Shown piece after piece: positions 26,270 to 33,877 of a DNA stretch of 64,000 nucleotides. Numbering within the stretch: position 1 is the stretch's first letter; the number at the start of each line of letters is the position of its first letter. Position numbers and translations under genes: made by a program. Source of the stretch: MGBC163016 sp964462135 (GTDB lineage: Bacteria; Actinomycetota; Coriobacteriia; Coriobacteriales; Eggerthellaceae); contig CAYWWK010000004.1 of the NCBI GenBank assembly GCA_964462135.1, forward strand, positions 1 to 64,000. Reading direction: 5' to 3'. The notes beneath the pieces were generated by a model. It did no database searches. It was not told the origin of the DNA and was given only the letters and a program-made list of their open reading frames with translations.

Positions 26270-26396
26270 CCGTGGCGCGCAAGGCCCATGGTGCACGCAC
26301 CCTTTCATCCTCCTAACAATCCTATGCAAATGCGTCCACATTGCCTTGAGATGCCGTAGGATATTCCCAGACAGATACATGCAGTGAAAAGAGAGA

Positions 26397-27725
26397 GTGA
26401 TCCCCATGCCGGAAGGCGCATACATTGGCATCAGCCTTGTGCTGGTGGTCTTGTTCCTGTTGATGAACGCATTCTTCGTGGTGGCTGAGTTCGCATTGGT
26501 ACGCGTGCGGAAATCCCAGCTAGAGATTGCGGCGGCGAAGGGAGCGAAGGGGTCCAAGAACGCCCTTCTGATCGCGAACAATGTCAATGCGTATCTGTCC
26601 GCCTGCCAGTTGGGCATCACGTTGGCTTCGCTGGCGCTGGGCTGGTTGGGAGAACCCGCCTTCGCGGAGCTCATCCGTCCCATCTTCGAGCTTTTCCACG
26701 CACCTGAGCCGGTCATCGCCGTATGCGCCGTGGCGCTTGGGTACTTCATCATGACCACGTTGCATGTGGTGGTGGGCGAACTCATCCCGAAATCGCTCGC
26801 CATCTTCTCCACGGAGAAATACGCTCTGCATACGGCCACGCCGCTGCTCATTTTCTACAAGGTCACCTATCCCATCATGTGGCTGTTCAATTCCATCACG
26901 AACGGGGTTGTGCGCCTGTTGGGTCATGACCCTGCGAACGAGCACGAGGTGTATACCGGGGATGAGATCAAGATCCTGGTTGATGAGTCCACGGAAAGCG
27001 GCCTCATCAATCCCGAACAGAACGAGTTCGTTGACAATGTGCTTGACCTTGGAGACAAGGACGCTGAATCCATCATGACTCCGCGCACGGACGTCGTGTT
27101 CTTGGATGTGGAAGATCCGCTGGAAGAGAACTTGGAAACCATCAAGCAGCATAAGTACACGCGTTATCCGGTTTGCCGAGGCAGCCGCGACCATGTCATC
27201 GGGTTCGTGCATATCAAGGACCTGTATGGGTTGGCACCGGATACGCCCATGAATCAATGGAAGATTCGCGAACTGCCTCCCATTCCCGAAACGGTTCCCA
27301 TCGCGCGCCTGATCGACCTTCTTCAGGAGGAGCGTACCGAGATATGCCTTGTGGTGGATGAGCATGGTGGCACCGCAGGCATCGTCACGCTGGCGGATGT
27401 CATGGAACAGATCGTGGGGCGCATTGATGACGAGTATCGCCACGATGCGGATGATGAGATCGTGAAGCTGGATGACGGCACGTTGGTGATAGATGGCAGC
27501 ATGTCCATCGATGAGGTGGAGGAGCTCATAGGGTTTGCGCCTCCTGGCATGGATGAGGTTGAGACGGCGGCAGGCTTGATATTGATGCTGCTGGACAGGA
27601 TTCCCGATGAGGGCGATGAGGTCACCATCGAAGACGTCGAAGGTATCAAGCAGGACAAGGCAACCTTCACCGTTGTTGCCATGGACAGGCTGCGCGTTGA
27701 CAAGATTGCGGTGGAGCTTTCGTAG
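26397..27725 (+). CDS. CNNM/HlyC-CorC family membrane protein (DUF21-CBS-CorC)
   Basis: 442 residues in the usual family order. The DUF21 membrane domain (about 1-200) has ISLVLVVLFLLMNAFFVVAEFALVRVR and the GYFIMTTLHVVVGELIPKSLA segment. A CBS pair (about 215-335) has IMTPRTDVVFLD, YPVCRGSRDHVIGFVHIKDL and VVDEHGGTAGIVTLADVMEQIVG. The C-terminal transporter-associated domain (about 345-440) includes LVIDGSMSIDEVEELIG. Relatives, once called hemolysins, are magnesium or cobalt exporters gated by nucleotide binding to CBS. The start is GTG 26397 or ATG 26406, behind a purine-rich stretch. It is divergent from the PRC-barrel gene. Confidence 0.92.
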   Translation: MIPMPEGAYIGISLVLVVLFLLMNAFFVVAEFALVRVRKSQLEIAAAKGAKGSKNALLIANNVNAYLSACQLGITLASLALGWLGEPAFAELIRPIFELFHAPEPVIAVCAVALGYFIMTTLHVVVGELIPKSLAIFSTEKYALHTATPLLIFYKVTYPIMWLFNSITNGVVRLLGHDPANEHEVYTGDEIKILVDESTESGLINPEQNEFVDNVLDLGDKDAESIMTPRTDVVFLDVEDPLEENLETIKQHKYTRYPVCRGSRDHVIGFVHIKDLYGLAPDTPMNQWKIRELPPIPETVPIARLIDLLQEERTEICLVVDEHGGTAGIVTLADVMEQIVGRIDDEYRHDADDEIVKLDDGTLVIDGSMSIDEVEELIGFAPPGMDEVETAAGLILMLLDRIPDEGDEVTIEDVEGIKQDKATFTVVAMDRLRVDKIAVELS

Positions 27726-27758
27726 ATCCGAACACGCTTTACAAGCGCGCTCGCATTC

Positions 27759-27844
27759 TGGTGCCCGGGGTGGGATTTGAACCCACACGTTCTTGCGAAC
27801 GGCGGATTTTGAGTCCGCTGCGTCTGCCGTTCCGCCACCCGGGC
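27759..27844 (-). tRNA. tRNA-Leu (anticodon CAA)
   Basis: An 86-base class II tRNA. The acceptor arms are GCCCGGG and CCCGGGC with encoded A-CCA. The anticodon stem GCGGA/TCCGC has loop CTCAAAA, giving anticodon CAA and reading TTG. A long variable arm (CGTTCGCAAGAACG) and T arm GTGGGTTCAAATCCCAC are present. Confidence 0.97.
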
Positions 27845-27859
27845 ACAGGCACGGATGGG

Positions 27860-27865
27860 ATTATA
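27860..27865 (-). promoter_or_regulatory. -10 box of tRNA-Leu
   Basis: TATAAT on the minus strand, 16 bases upstream of the mature tRNA 5' end. The -35 region is not clear. Confidence 0.55.
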
Positions 27866-28008
27866 GCTCACCTCAGGCCCTCTGCGTTCGAGGAAACGGT
27901 TGTAAACAGCAATGAAACGTTCGGCGAGCGCAATCGCTTTTTCCGCAAACGCACCTTCATTCGATTCGGCACCGTTGCGATTTCCCGGTGAACGGCAGAA
28001 AACTGGTC

Positions 28009-28014
28009 TATAAT
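28009..28014 (+). promoter_or_regulatory. -10 box upstream of the LytTR regulator
   Basis: TATAAT in CTGGTCTATAATAGGGACG, about 97 bases before the GTG start at 28111. No matching -35 box is evident. Apart from tRNA-Leu and these promoter elements, the 385-base gap 27726-28110 shows nothing else. Confidence 0.5.
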
Positions 28015-28110
28015 AGGGACGCGCGTCGCAGCCAATGCAGCAAGAACACAGCAAGCGACCAAGAATAGAATGGATACATGCGCGTTCCGTGCGCATAGAG
28101 TGGAGGTATC

Positions 28111-28824
28111 GTGCTGAAGGCAATCATCGTTGATGACGAAGCTCCTGCGCGTTCCGAATTGACATACCTTCTGGGTGAGGTTGGCGGAGTAGAGGTCGTG
28201 GCGGAAGCCGCGGGTGTTCGTGAGGCCATCGAGAAGCTCAAGGAATATCCCTGCGATGTCATGTTCCTTGATATCAACATGCCAGAGGCCACTGGCTTGC
28301 AGCTGGCTGAGGCCTTGCAGCATCTGAAGTTCCCGCCCGAGGTCGTCTTCGTCACAGCCTATAGCGAACATGCCCTTGATGCGTTTGCGGTGAATGCCAT
28401 CGATTACCTGGTGAAGCCAGTCGAGACGGAGCGCTTGACGCAGGCCATCCAGCGTGTGCGCGAACACGTGGCTTTGCATGTGCAGGCGCAAAAGAGTGAG
28501 CGCATCCCGGTAGAGAAGGGTGGAAAGAAGATCCTCATCGGGATAGACACCATCCGCTTCGTGAAGGCCCGGGATGACTACGCATATCTGCAGACGGACA
28601 CTGACCGGTACTTCTCCACAGTCAGCCTGGCACAGCTTGAGAAACGCCTTGACGGCCACGGGTTCTTCCGGGTGCATAGGGCGTATCTGGTGAATCTCTC
28701 CATGATCGAAGAGGTGGAAACCATCAAGGGCGGAACGCTTTCCCTTACCTTGAACAGCGTGGAGGAGAAGATCCCCGTTTCCCGTCGACGTGTCTCAGCG
28801 CTGAAGAAGGCCTTGGGCATCTAA
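28111..28824 (+). CDS. LytTR-family response regulator
   Basis: 237 residues. The receiver domain (1-125) has the acidic pocket Asp8/Asp9, the phospho-acceptor Asp54 in MFLDINMPE, Thr82 and Lys102 in YLVKPVE. The LytTR DNA-binding domain (about 135-237) has IRFVKARDDYAYLQT, FFRVHRAYLVNL and IPVSRRRVSALKKALG. Regulators of this AlgR/AgrA class bind direct repeats upstream of surface, virulence or transport genes. No histidine kinase gene is adjacent, so it is an orphan here. The GTG start follows TGGAGG. Confidence 0.93.
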   Translation: MLKAIIVDDEAPARSELTYLLGEVGGVEVVAEAAGVREAIEKLKEYPCDVMFLDINMPEATGLQLAEALQHLKFPPEVVFVTAYSEHALDAFAVNAIDYLVKPVETERLTQAIQRVREHVALHVQAQKSERIPVEKGGKKILIGIDTIRFVKARDDYAYLQTDTDRYFSTVSLAQLEKRLDGHGFFRVHRAYLVNLSMIEEVETIKGGTLSLTLNSVEEKIPVSRRRVSALKKALGI

Positions 28825-28863
28825 AGCTGCAGCGAGCGGCTTGCCTACCCGGATAAACATTTT

Positions 28864-28971
28864 GGGTCGATCTCCGCTTCGCTCGGATCGACCCCTATAG
28901 TTCAGACTGACCCCTACGGATAACAGGGACGCGGTCTATCGCCCCGTGCGTAGCGCAGGCTTCAGCCTGCG
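28864..28971. repeat. GGTCGATC hairpin plus GTAGCG module, copy 8
   Basis: GGGTCGATCTCCGCTTCGCTCGGATCGACCC forms a long hairpin (28864-28895). The same unit is inverted at 35718-35749 and 47846-47876. A GTAGCGCAGGCTTCAGCCTGCG palindrome follows near 28950-28971. Confidence 0.8.
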
Positions 28972-29026
28972 TGTGCTGCCAAGGCAACACCTACGAACCC
29001 ATCTCTGCGACTGGATTGACTCTTAC

Positions 29027-29566
29027 CTAGTAATTCGTGGCGCGAATCTGGAAATGACCTTTGTCATGATGGCAGACAGGGCATTCCTCAGGCGGTTCGG
29101 TGCCTATCTCAAGGTGTCCGCACACGGTGCAGTACCAGACCTGCACTTCGCTGCGCTTGAACACCTCATCGTTGTTGATGCGATCGATCAATGTCTGGAA
29201 TCGCTCGTAATGGCTCTTCTCGATGGCGGCCAGGCCGTCGAAGAAATCCGCCAGTTCGTCAAAGCCTTCTTCGCGGGCGGTGGCTGCATAGGCCGGATAA
29301 TTCCCGTCCCACTCCTCCTTTTCGGAGGCGCTGGCCAGCTTCAGGCATTCCAAGGTGGGCGGGACACCGCCGTCATGGAGCCTCTTGAACAGGAGTTTGC
29401 CGTGATGGAGCTCATTCTCGGCGGTTTCAGCGAAGATGTTTGATATCTGGACGTAGTCATCCTTCTTCGCTTGCTGGGAATAATACGTATATTCCACATA
29501 GGCGAGCGCTTCTTGGTTCAGCGCAGCTTCCATGTTCTTCCATGATTGGGATTGCTTGATGTCCAT
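29027..29566 (-). CDS. Rubrerythrin
   Basis: A 179-residue peroxide-reducing diiron protein of anaerobes. The ferritin-like domain (about 1-135) carries the metal-ligand motifs EALAYVEYTYY, ETAENELHHGK and EKSHYERF. The C-terminal rubredoxin domain (about 140-179) has CTVCGH and CPVCHHDKGHF. It reduces H2O2 to water in the cytoplasm with electrons from NAD(P)H via rubredoxin-type carriers. The flavin reductase-rubredoxin at 9.6 kb is one candidate partner. The start at 29566 follows AAGGAAGGAG and is preferred to the ATG at 29596. Single gene. Confidence 0.94.
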   Translation of the reverse strand: MDIKQSQSWKNMEAALNQEALAYVEYTYYSQQAKKDDYVQISNIFAETAENELHHGKLLFKRLHDGGVPPTLECLKLASASEKEEWDGNYPAYAATAREEGFDELADFFDGLAAIEKSHYERFQTLIDRINNDEVFKRSEVQVWYCTVCGHLEIGTEPPEECPVCHHDKGHFQIRATNY

Positions 29567-29777
29567 GGTTGCTCCTTCCTTGGAGACGGGTGGCATTCCT
29601 GCCGCTTTCGCGTTCTTCCCATGGTAGGGGTTGGAGAAAACGCAGTGCTTCCAGCGAAGAACAGTAAGAAGACCGTTACGAAACAGCTATCCATATGTGA
29701 CGTGTGCGCTTGAGGTTATCGCGATAATGGGATGACGGAACAGGAGTGGAGAAGGAGTCGCATAGAAGGAGCCGCAT

Positions 29778-30788
29778 ATGACCGCAACGAAATCCGACCG
29801 AGCGCTCAAGGTGCTTGCTGGCGTCTTCATGGCTCTCATGGTTATCCTGCTTGTCTTCTTCGCGGGGGTGAACATCTTCGTGGGGGTTGTCTATCAGTCC
29901 TTCTACGCTCAGTCTGAACGCGAGTTCGCCATCCCGGGAGTTTCGGAGGGATTCATCCCTCAAGACCTCGATTGCCTTGAAGATGGAACATGGTTGTTCA
30001 GCGGATACATGACCAAGGGTGGGGAATCACCGGTCTACTTCCTTCGCCCTGACGGCACATCAGGGCACTTCCTGCCGATTCGCCCTGACGGCTCTTCCTA
30101 TGATGGGCACGGTTCCGGCATCACGTCAGATGCGAACTGGGTCTTCCTCACTGATGGGGAGGGCTTTCTGGCCTTTGAATTGGCCGAGGTGGAGACCACG
30201 GGAAGCAACGCGACGATCCAGGCGCAGACCAGCCGTTCCCTGGAATTCGCCCCTGCGTTCCTGAATATCGAAGACGGCGTTCTGTATGCGGGCAACTTCT
30301 ACCATCCTCAAGCCTACGAGACCCCTTCTCACCATCAGATGGATACGCCCAGTGGCGATTGGAATCCTGCCGTGATGTACGCCTATCCTGCTTCCGAGAC
30401 AGAAGATCTGGGCTATGAGAGCGTTGCCGCTTGGGTCTACTCCATCCCGCCGCGTATCCAGGGGATGTGTCTGACTGGCGACGGACAGATGGTCCTCTCT
30501 CAATCCTATGGGCTTGCCACCTCCCATCTTTTGGTCTATGACTTGGCGGCAACGGCAGAAGATGAAGCACTTGAGCCAGCAGAGGTGTTCTTCGCTGACG
30601 GTCGGGAGGTGCCTCTGTACTATCTGGACAGCCTTGCGCTGAGTGCGGATATCGCCGCACCACCGATGACGGAAGGCATTGAATGGCATGATGGGCGCGT
30701 CTTCATCGCTTGCGAGAGCGCCTCTGACAAGTACCTGTTCGGAAAGATCTACGGTGGGGACATCGTCTATGGTCTCAAGATAGGATAG
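29778..30788 (+). CDS. Membrane-anchored extracellular protein, possible beta-propeller
   Basis: 336 residues. An N-terminal signal anchor (ALKVLAGVFMALMVILLVFFAGVNIFVGVVY) is followed by about 290 extracellular residues. These contain blade-like repeats of a turn plus Trp/Phe strand (DGTWLFSGYM, ANWVFLTDGEGFLAFEL, DGVLYAGNFYHP, DGQMVLSQSY, DGRVFIACESASDKYLFGKIYG). The pattern suggests a six- or seven-bladed propeller as in secreted quinoprotein or SMP-30-like folds, but I do not recognise a specific family. AAGGAG precedes the ATG. Function unknown. Confidence 0.8.
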   Translation: MTATKSDRALKVLAGVFMALMVILLVFFAGVNIFVGVVYQSFYAQSEREFAIPGVSEGFIPQDLDCLEDGTWLFSGYMTKGGESPVYFLRPDGTSGHFLPIRPDGSSYDGHGSGITSDANWVFLTDGEGFLAFELAEVETTGSNATIQAQTSRSLEFAPAFLNIEDGVLYAGNFYHPQAYETPSHHQMDTPSGDWNPAVMYAYPASETEDLGYESVAAWVYSIPPRIQGMCLTGDGQMVLSQSYGLATSHLLVYDLAATAEDEALEPAEVFFADGREVPLYYLDSLALSADIAAPPMTEGIEWHDGRVFIACESASDKYLFGKIYGGDIVYGLKIG

Positions 30789-30792
30789 TCGA

Positions 30793-30821
30793 TTGACTGT
30801 ACTAAATTCAGTACAGTAAAA
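30793..30821 (+). promoter_or_regulatory. Promoter and palindromic operator of the 58-residue gene
   Basis: TTGACT (30793-30798) resembles a -35 box, and TAAAAG about 17-18 bases later a weak -10. A perfect inverted repeat, ACTGTACT-N6-AGTACAGT (30796-30817), overlaps both. This is the layout expected for a repressor site. Confidence 0.55.
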
Positions 30822-30879
30822 GAGCACCCAGGTCATATCCTCTTGTTATCGAAAGACCAGCTGGATACCAGGAGGCGCC

Positions 30880-31056
30880 ATGAAGATCTGCGGCATGACA
30901 GTGGAAGAGTTCGCATGTTTGCTCAACGAGTCCTTCGAGACCATCAAGCGGTCCACGCGACAGCAAGACGCCCTCCATTACACGAAGGAACGCATGTTGG
31001 CAGACGACTTTGAGCGTTCGTTGGAGCGTTTGCGCGCAATGAAGAAGAGCGCTTGA
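30880..31056 (+). CDS. Small charged protein (58 aa), unknown
   Basis: A short open reading frame with a good ribosome binding site (AGGAGG five bases before the ATG). It encodes 58 residues starting MKICGMTVEEFACLLNESFE and ending RLRAMKKSA. It is rich in Arg, Lys and Glu and probably helical, with a first segment that could be a small helix-turn-helix or coiled coil. There is no signal peptide or membrane segment. It has its own promoter with an overlapping palindrome, so it may be regulated or self-regulating. I do not recognise a family. Confidence 0.65.
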   Translation: MKICGMTVEEFACLLNESFETIKRSTRQQDALHYTKERMLADDFERSLERLRAMKKSA

Positions 31057-31073
31057 CAGGACAGACCCTGTAG

Positions 31074-31158
31074 CAATATGACAGGTTGACCGTAGCGAAG
31101 GCTTCAGCCTTCGTCAGTTGCAGGGTGGGTGGCAATCGCAGGCTAAAGCCTGCACTAC
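31074..31158. repeat. GTAGCG-type palindromic repeat, copy 9
   Basis: The inverted, near-identical partner of 25287-25371. It continues into CAGACGACCTACGCT, which also supplies the stop codon region of the lipoprotein gene on the minus strand. Confidence 0.9.
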
Positions 31159-31168
31159 AGCAGACGAC

Positions 31169-31744
31169 CTACGCTTGGGGCTTCAGGAAGAGGATATTGT
31201 TGATGTCCTCCAACCCTGCCTGTTCGTCTGCCTCTTGCCACTTGTTGTCGACCAACTCATAGTCAAGGTCAACGGTTTCGTCTATCACGTCAAGATTACT
31301 GAAGTCTTCCATCAACCGCTGACCCACCACGTCGTACTTCTCTTCCTGAGGCATGACGGCGAAGCTGGGATCGTCGGCAAACGAGGCGGCAGCTTGGCGG
31401 ATCATGGCGTAGTAGTCTTGATAGCTCTTCCCCGCAAAGGTGATGGTGACCACCGCATGGTCGCCGTTCACGGCGATGTTGTCTATGTGGTAGTCGAACC
31501 CATCAACCAAGACGGTGGCGAATTCCTGACGGTCGATACCCAAGGTGGTCAGGGTTTCATCCTCAAGAGTGGAGATGATGTTCGAGAGCACTTGGTCATC
31601 AGCGTTCTTGTAGCTGTCGTACTTGGTGGTGACGGCTTGCTCGATGAGCTCTTTGTCATTTGGTCCGCAACTGGGAAGAGCGACCATGAGACCTGCAAGC
31701 AGCAGACAAGAGCAGAACAGGGCTATGATCTTCCGGGCGGTCAT
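31169..31744 (-). CDS. Lipoprotein of unknown function
   Basis: 191 residues. The signal peptide MTARKIIALFCSCLLLAGLMVALPSC ends in a lipobox (LPSC), so the mature protein is lipid-anchored on the outside of the membrane. The mature domain is acidic, alpha/beta and about 165 residues, with TTKYDSYKNADDQVLSNIIS and VNGDHAVVTITFAGKSYQDY. It resembles the small NTF2-like or DUF-type lipoproteins of coriobacteria, but no specific family is recognised. The start at 31744 follows AAAGGAGC. The stop codon lies in a repeat. Confidence 0.82.
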   Translation of the reverse strand: MTARKIIALFCSCLLLAGLMVALPSCGPNDKELIEQAVTTKYDSYKNADDQVLSNIISTLEDETLTTLGIDRQEFATVLVDGFDYHIDNIAVNGDHAVVTITFAGKSYQDYYAMIRQAAASFADDPSFAVMPQEEKYDVVGQRLMEDFSNLDVIDETVDLDYELVDNKWQEADEQAGLEDINNILFLKPQA

Positions 31745-31920
31745 GAAGAGCTCCTTTCGCAGATAAGACAATGCATCCAGACAGACGGTGCATCTTGAGG
31801 GGAGATTGCTATCTTATCAGGGGTTTCCTGAAAACAACGCCCATGATGAGCAAATGAGGACCTTGTTCCTGCGGATGGTCCTCATAGCCCTTCATAAGCG
31901 TCAGGAACCCTGCCAGTTCG

Positions 31921-32229
31921 TCAATCGGTCATTGCCAGAAGCGCTTCTTCGGTCTGCTCACCCGTCTTGGTATCCATGAGGGATCCGTCGACGAAAAGCG
32001 TGTAGGTGGGAAAGCCGTTGGGTGCATATTCGGAAGCCAGATCGGGCGATTTGTCCACGTCAACCTGATAGACAGCGCACGTTCCCGCAACCTTCGCTGC
32101 GACGTCATCCAAAATGGGCTGCATGCGCTGGCAATGCGGACACCATGTAGCGAAGAACTCTACAAGCACCTTCCCGCTGGATTCAAGCACCTTGGAATCG
32201 AAATCCGTGTCGTTCAATACTTCTTGCAT
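31921..32229 (-). CDS. trxA: Thioredoxin
   Basis: A 102-residue single-domain thioredoxin in the cytoplasm. The active site is WCPHC (Cys30, Cys33), so the usual Gly-Pro pair is replaced by Pro-His, which is closer to DsbA-type CPHC and would make the disulfide more oxidising. FPTYTLFVDGS contains the cis-proline. AGGAGG and AAGGAAG precede the ATG. No thioredoxin reductase is nearby. It may be a specialised rather than the main thioredoxin, so the symbol is tentative. Confidence 0.88.
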   Translation of the reverse strand: MQEVLNDTDFDSKVLESSGKVLVEFFATWCPHCQRMQPILDDVAAKVAGTCAVYQVDVDKSPDLASEYAPNGFPTYTLFVDGSLMDTKTGEQTEEALLAMTD

Positions 32230-32451
32230 CTTCCTTGCCTCCTGGAAACACCAAAGGGATCGAGTGAGTTAGCGAACAGGATGGTACGTTCGGCTGATGG
32301 AGGCGGGGTGCGTCAGTGTCCAATGATTTTCCAAGTGCATCCGTTTCGTTTATGCAATGTTAAATGGGAAGGGAATACCTGAAGGGTGAGCGCAGATGAT
32401 ATAGTGTCATGCGAAAAGCGTCCCTACTGCACAAAGGAGACCCTGAAAGCC

Positions 32452-32871
32452 ATGGTCAAAGAAATAATCAAGGATGAAGAGATCCTGTCAAAGCCCTGCG
32501 AGAAGGCTACCATCGATGATATGCCCATCGTGCAGGATCTGCTCGATACCGCCGAGTCCATGGAAGACGTGGCGGGGCTCTCTGCGAATCAGATCGGCGA
32601 GACGAAGTGTGTGGCCATCTACCTGACCGATGCCGATGAGATGAAGCCCGTCTTCAACCCCAAGCTGGTCAAGGCGCTCTACCCGGTGAAGATGGAGGAA
32701 GAATGCTTCTCTGTGGACGGCTCCCGCAAGGTGACGCGGTTCGAATGTGCCACCATTGCCTATGAAGAGCCGATTGACGGCAAGCTGGTTTCCCGCAAGC
32801 GTGAATTCCATGGACGTGAGTCCCAGATACTCCAGCACGTGATTGACCACTGCAAGGGCAAGGTCATCTGA
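32452..32871 (+). CDS. Peptide deformylase-like protein, altered metal motif
   Basis: 139 residues. It follows the peptide deformylase layout: motif 1 is AGLSANQIG (GxGLAAxQ type), motif 2 is EEECFSV with metal ligand Cys85 (usual EGCLS), and motif 3 is QHVIDH (usual HExDH). The two histidines (129, 133) remain but the catalytic Glu is Val130. Normal deformylases remove the N-formyl group of nascent proteins with that Glu as general base. This subgroup, which I recall from clostridia and coriobacteria with QHxIDHCKG, may act differently or be weak. The longer N-terminus from GTG 32386 is possible but not family-like. Followed by a CDF transporter. Confidence 0.82.
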   Translation: MVKEIIKDEEILSKPCEKATIDDMPIVQDLLDTAESMEDVAGLSANQIGETKCVAIYLTDADEMKPVFNPKLVKALYPVKMEEECFSVDGSRKVTRFECATIAYEEPIDGKLVSRKREFHGRESQILQHVIDHCKGKVI

Positions 32872-32907
32872 CCCTCGCGAGCGGTTGCGGGCATTGAGAG
32901 GGCGATC

Positions 32908-33816
32908 ATGGCTACTAGGGTGATGGCTCCCAAAGAGGTGCGCACAAGACGCGTGGAGCAGGTGCTTTGGATCGTCCTCGTGCTCAATTTGGCCGTTGCG
33001 GCGGCCAAGTTCTTCTATGGGCTGGCATCCGGTTCTGCCTCCATGCAGGCAGATGGCATTCACTCGGTCTTTGACACCTTGGGGAATGTCGTGGGCTTGA
33101 TCGGCATCTCCTTGGCGGCTCGACCCGCTGACAAGGAGCATCCCTACGGCCATTCGAAATTCGAAACCTACGGCTCGATGGTCATTGGCGTCCTGCTGCT
33201 GGTTGCCGCTTTCGAAGTAGGGACCGGCGCGGTAGATCGCCTGACCAGCGGCCAATATACCGCTCAGGTGACCGTCATGTCCTTCGTGGTCATGGTGAGC
33301 ACGCTGATCATGAATCTTGGTGTGTCGCTGGCAGAGCGGCGCGCGGGCAAACGGCTCCGCAGTGATATCCTGCGCGCTGATGCGGCCCATACGCTTTCGG
33401 ATGCCTTCGTTTCCATCGGTGTCATCGTGGGACTCGGGTTCGTCAGCCTGGGTTTTCCCATGGCCGATCCCATTGCAGCCTTGGTGGTCACCGTGTTCAT
33501 CCTGATTTCCGCGGTGAACGTCTTCCGCCAGGCGTTTCGCACGCTTTCCGATCATGCGCGCATCTCAGCGGAGGAGATCACGCACGTCGCCGAATCCGTT
33601 CCTGCGGTTCGTCAGGTGCATGCGGTCAGGACGCGGGGGACCGAATCGGAGGTCTATGTGGATCTTCACCTTCTGGTTGATCCTGCGATGTCGGTGGCTG
33701 ATGCGCACCAGGTGGGCGACCGCATAGAAGAGACGATCAAGGCGCGCTATCCTGAGGTTCAGGAAGTGCTTGTCCACATCGAACCGGATACAGAGACGGA
33801 ACGCCAAGAGGCATGA
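32908..33816 (+). CDS. Cation diffusion facilitator (CDF) metal exporter
   Basis: 302 residues. Five or six membrane segments lie between about 18 and 215, with the metal-site motifs DGIHSVFD (TM2) and DAAHTLSD (TM5) plus HPYGHSKFE. A cytoplasmic ferredoxin-like domain follows (about 220-302: VHAVRTRGTESEVYVDLHLLVD, VLVHIEP). CDF proteins exchange Zn, Fe, Mn or Co for protons. The HxxxD pairs fit zinc or iron/manganese, and the metal cannot be fixed by sequence alone. It lies 36 bases after the deformylase-like gene on the same strand, so probably co-transcribed. Confidence 0.93.
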   Translation: MATRVMAPKEVRTRRVEQVLWIVLVLNLAVAAAKFFYGLASGSASMQADGIHSVFDTLGNVVGLIGISLAARPADKEHPYGHSKFETYGSMVIGVLLLVAAFEVGTGAVDRLTSGQYTAQVTVMSFVVMVSTLIMNLGVSLAERRAGKRLRSDILRADAAHTLSDAFVSIGVIVGLGFVSLGFPMADPIAALVVTVFILISAVNVFRQAFRTLSDHARISAEEITHVAESVPAVRQVHAVRTRGTESEVYVDLHLLVDPAMSVADAHQVGDRIEETIKARYPEVQEVLVHIEPDTETERQEA

Positions 33817-33834
33817 GCGTGGCTGCTCGTTGCT

Positions 33835-33862
33835 TATAATCAGTTCTCAACGATCATTGAGA
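33835..33862 (+). promoter_or_regulatory. -10 box and start-site palindrome before the ABC genes
   Basis: TATAAT (33835-33840) is followed five bases later by TCTCAA-CGATCA-TTGAGA (33845-33862), a perfect inverted repeat at the expected transcription start. It ends 15 bases before the GTG start at 33878, so it could be an operator or a small 5' hairpin. Confidence 0.5.
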
Positions 33863-33877
33863 GAGTTTGGGGTACCC

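Noticed and set aside
30796..30817. LexA-type SOS box
   Set aside because: CTGT and ACAG are 12 bases apart instead of eight, and it does not match the actinobacterial GAAC/GTTC type.
33845..33862. Riboswitch in front of the ABC genes
   Set aside because: The leader is only about 30 bases and holds one short palindrome, too little for a known riboswitch.
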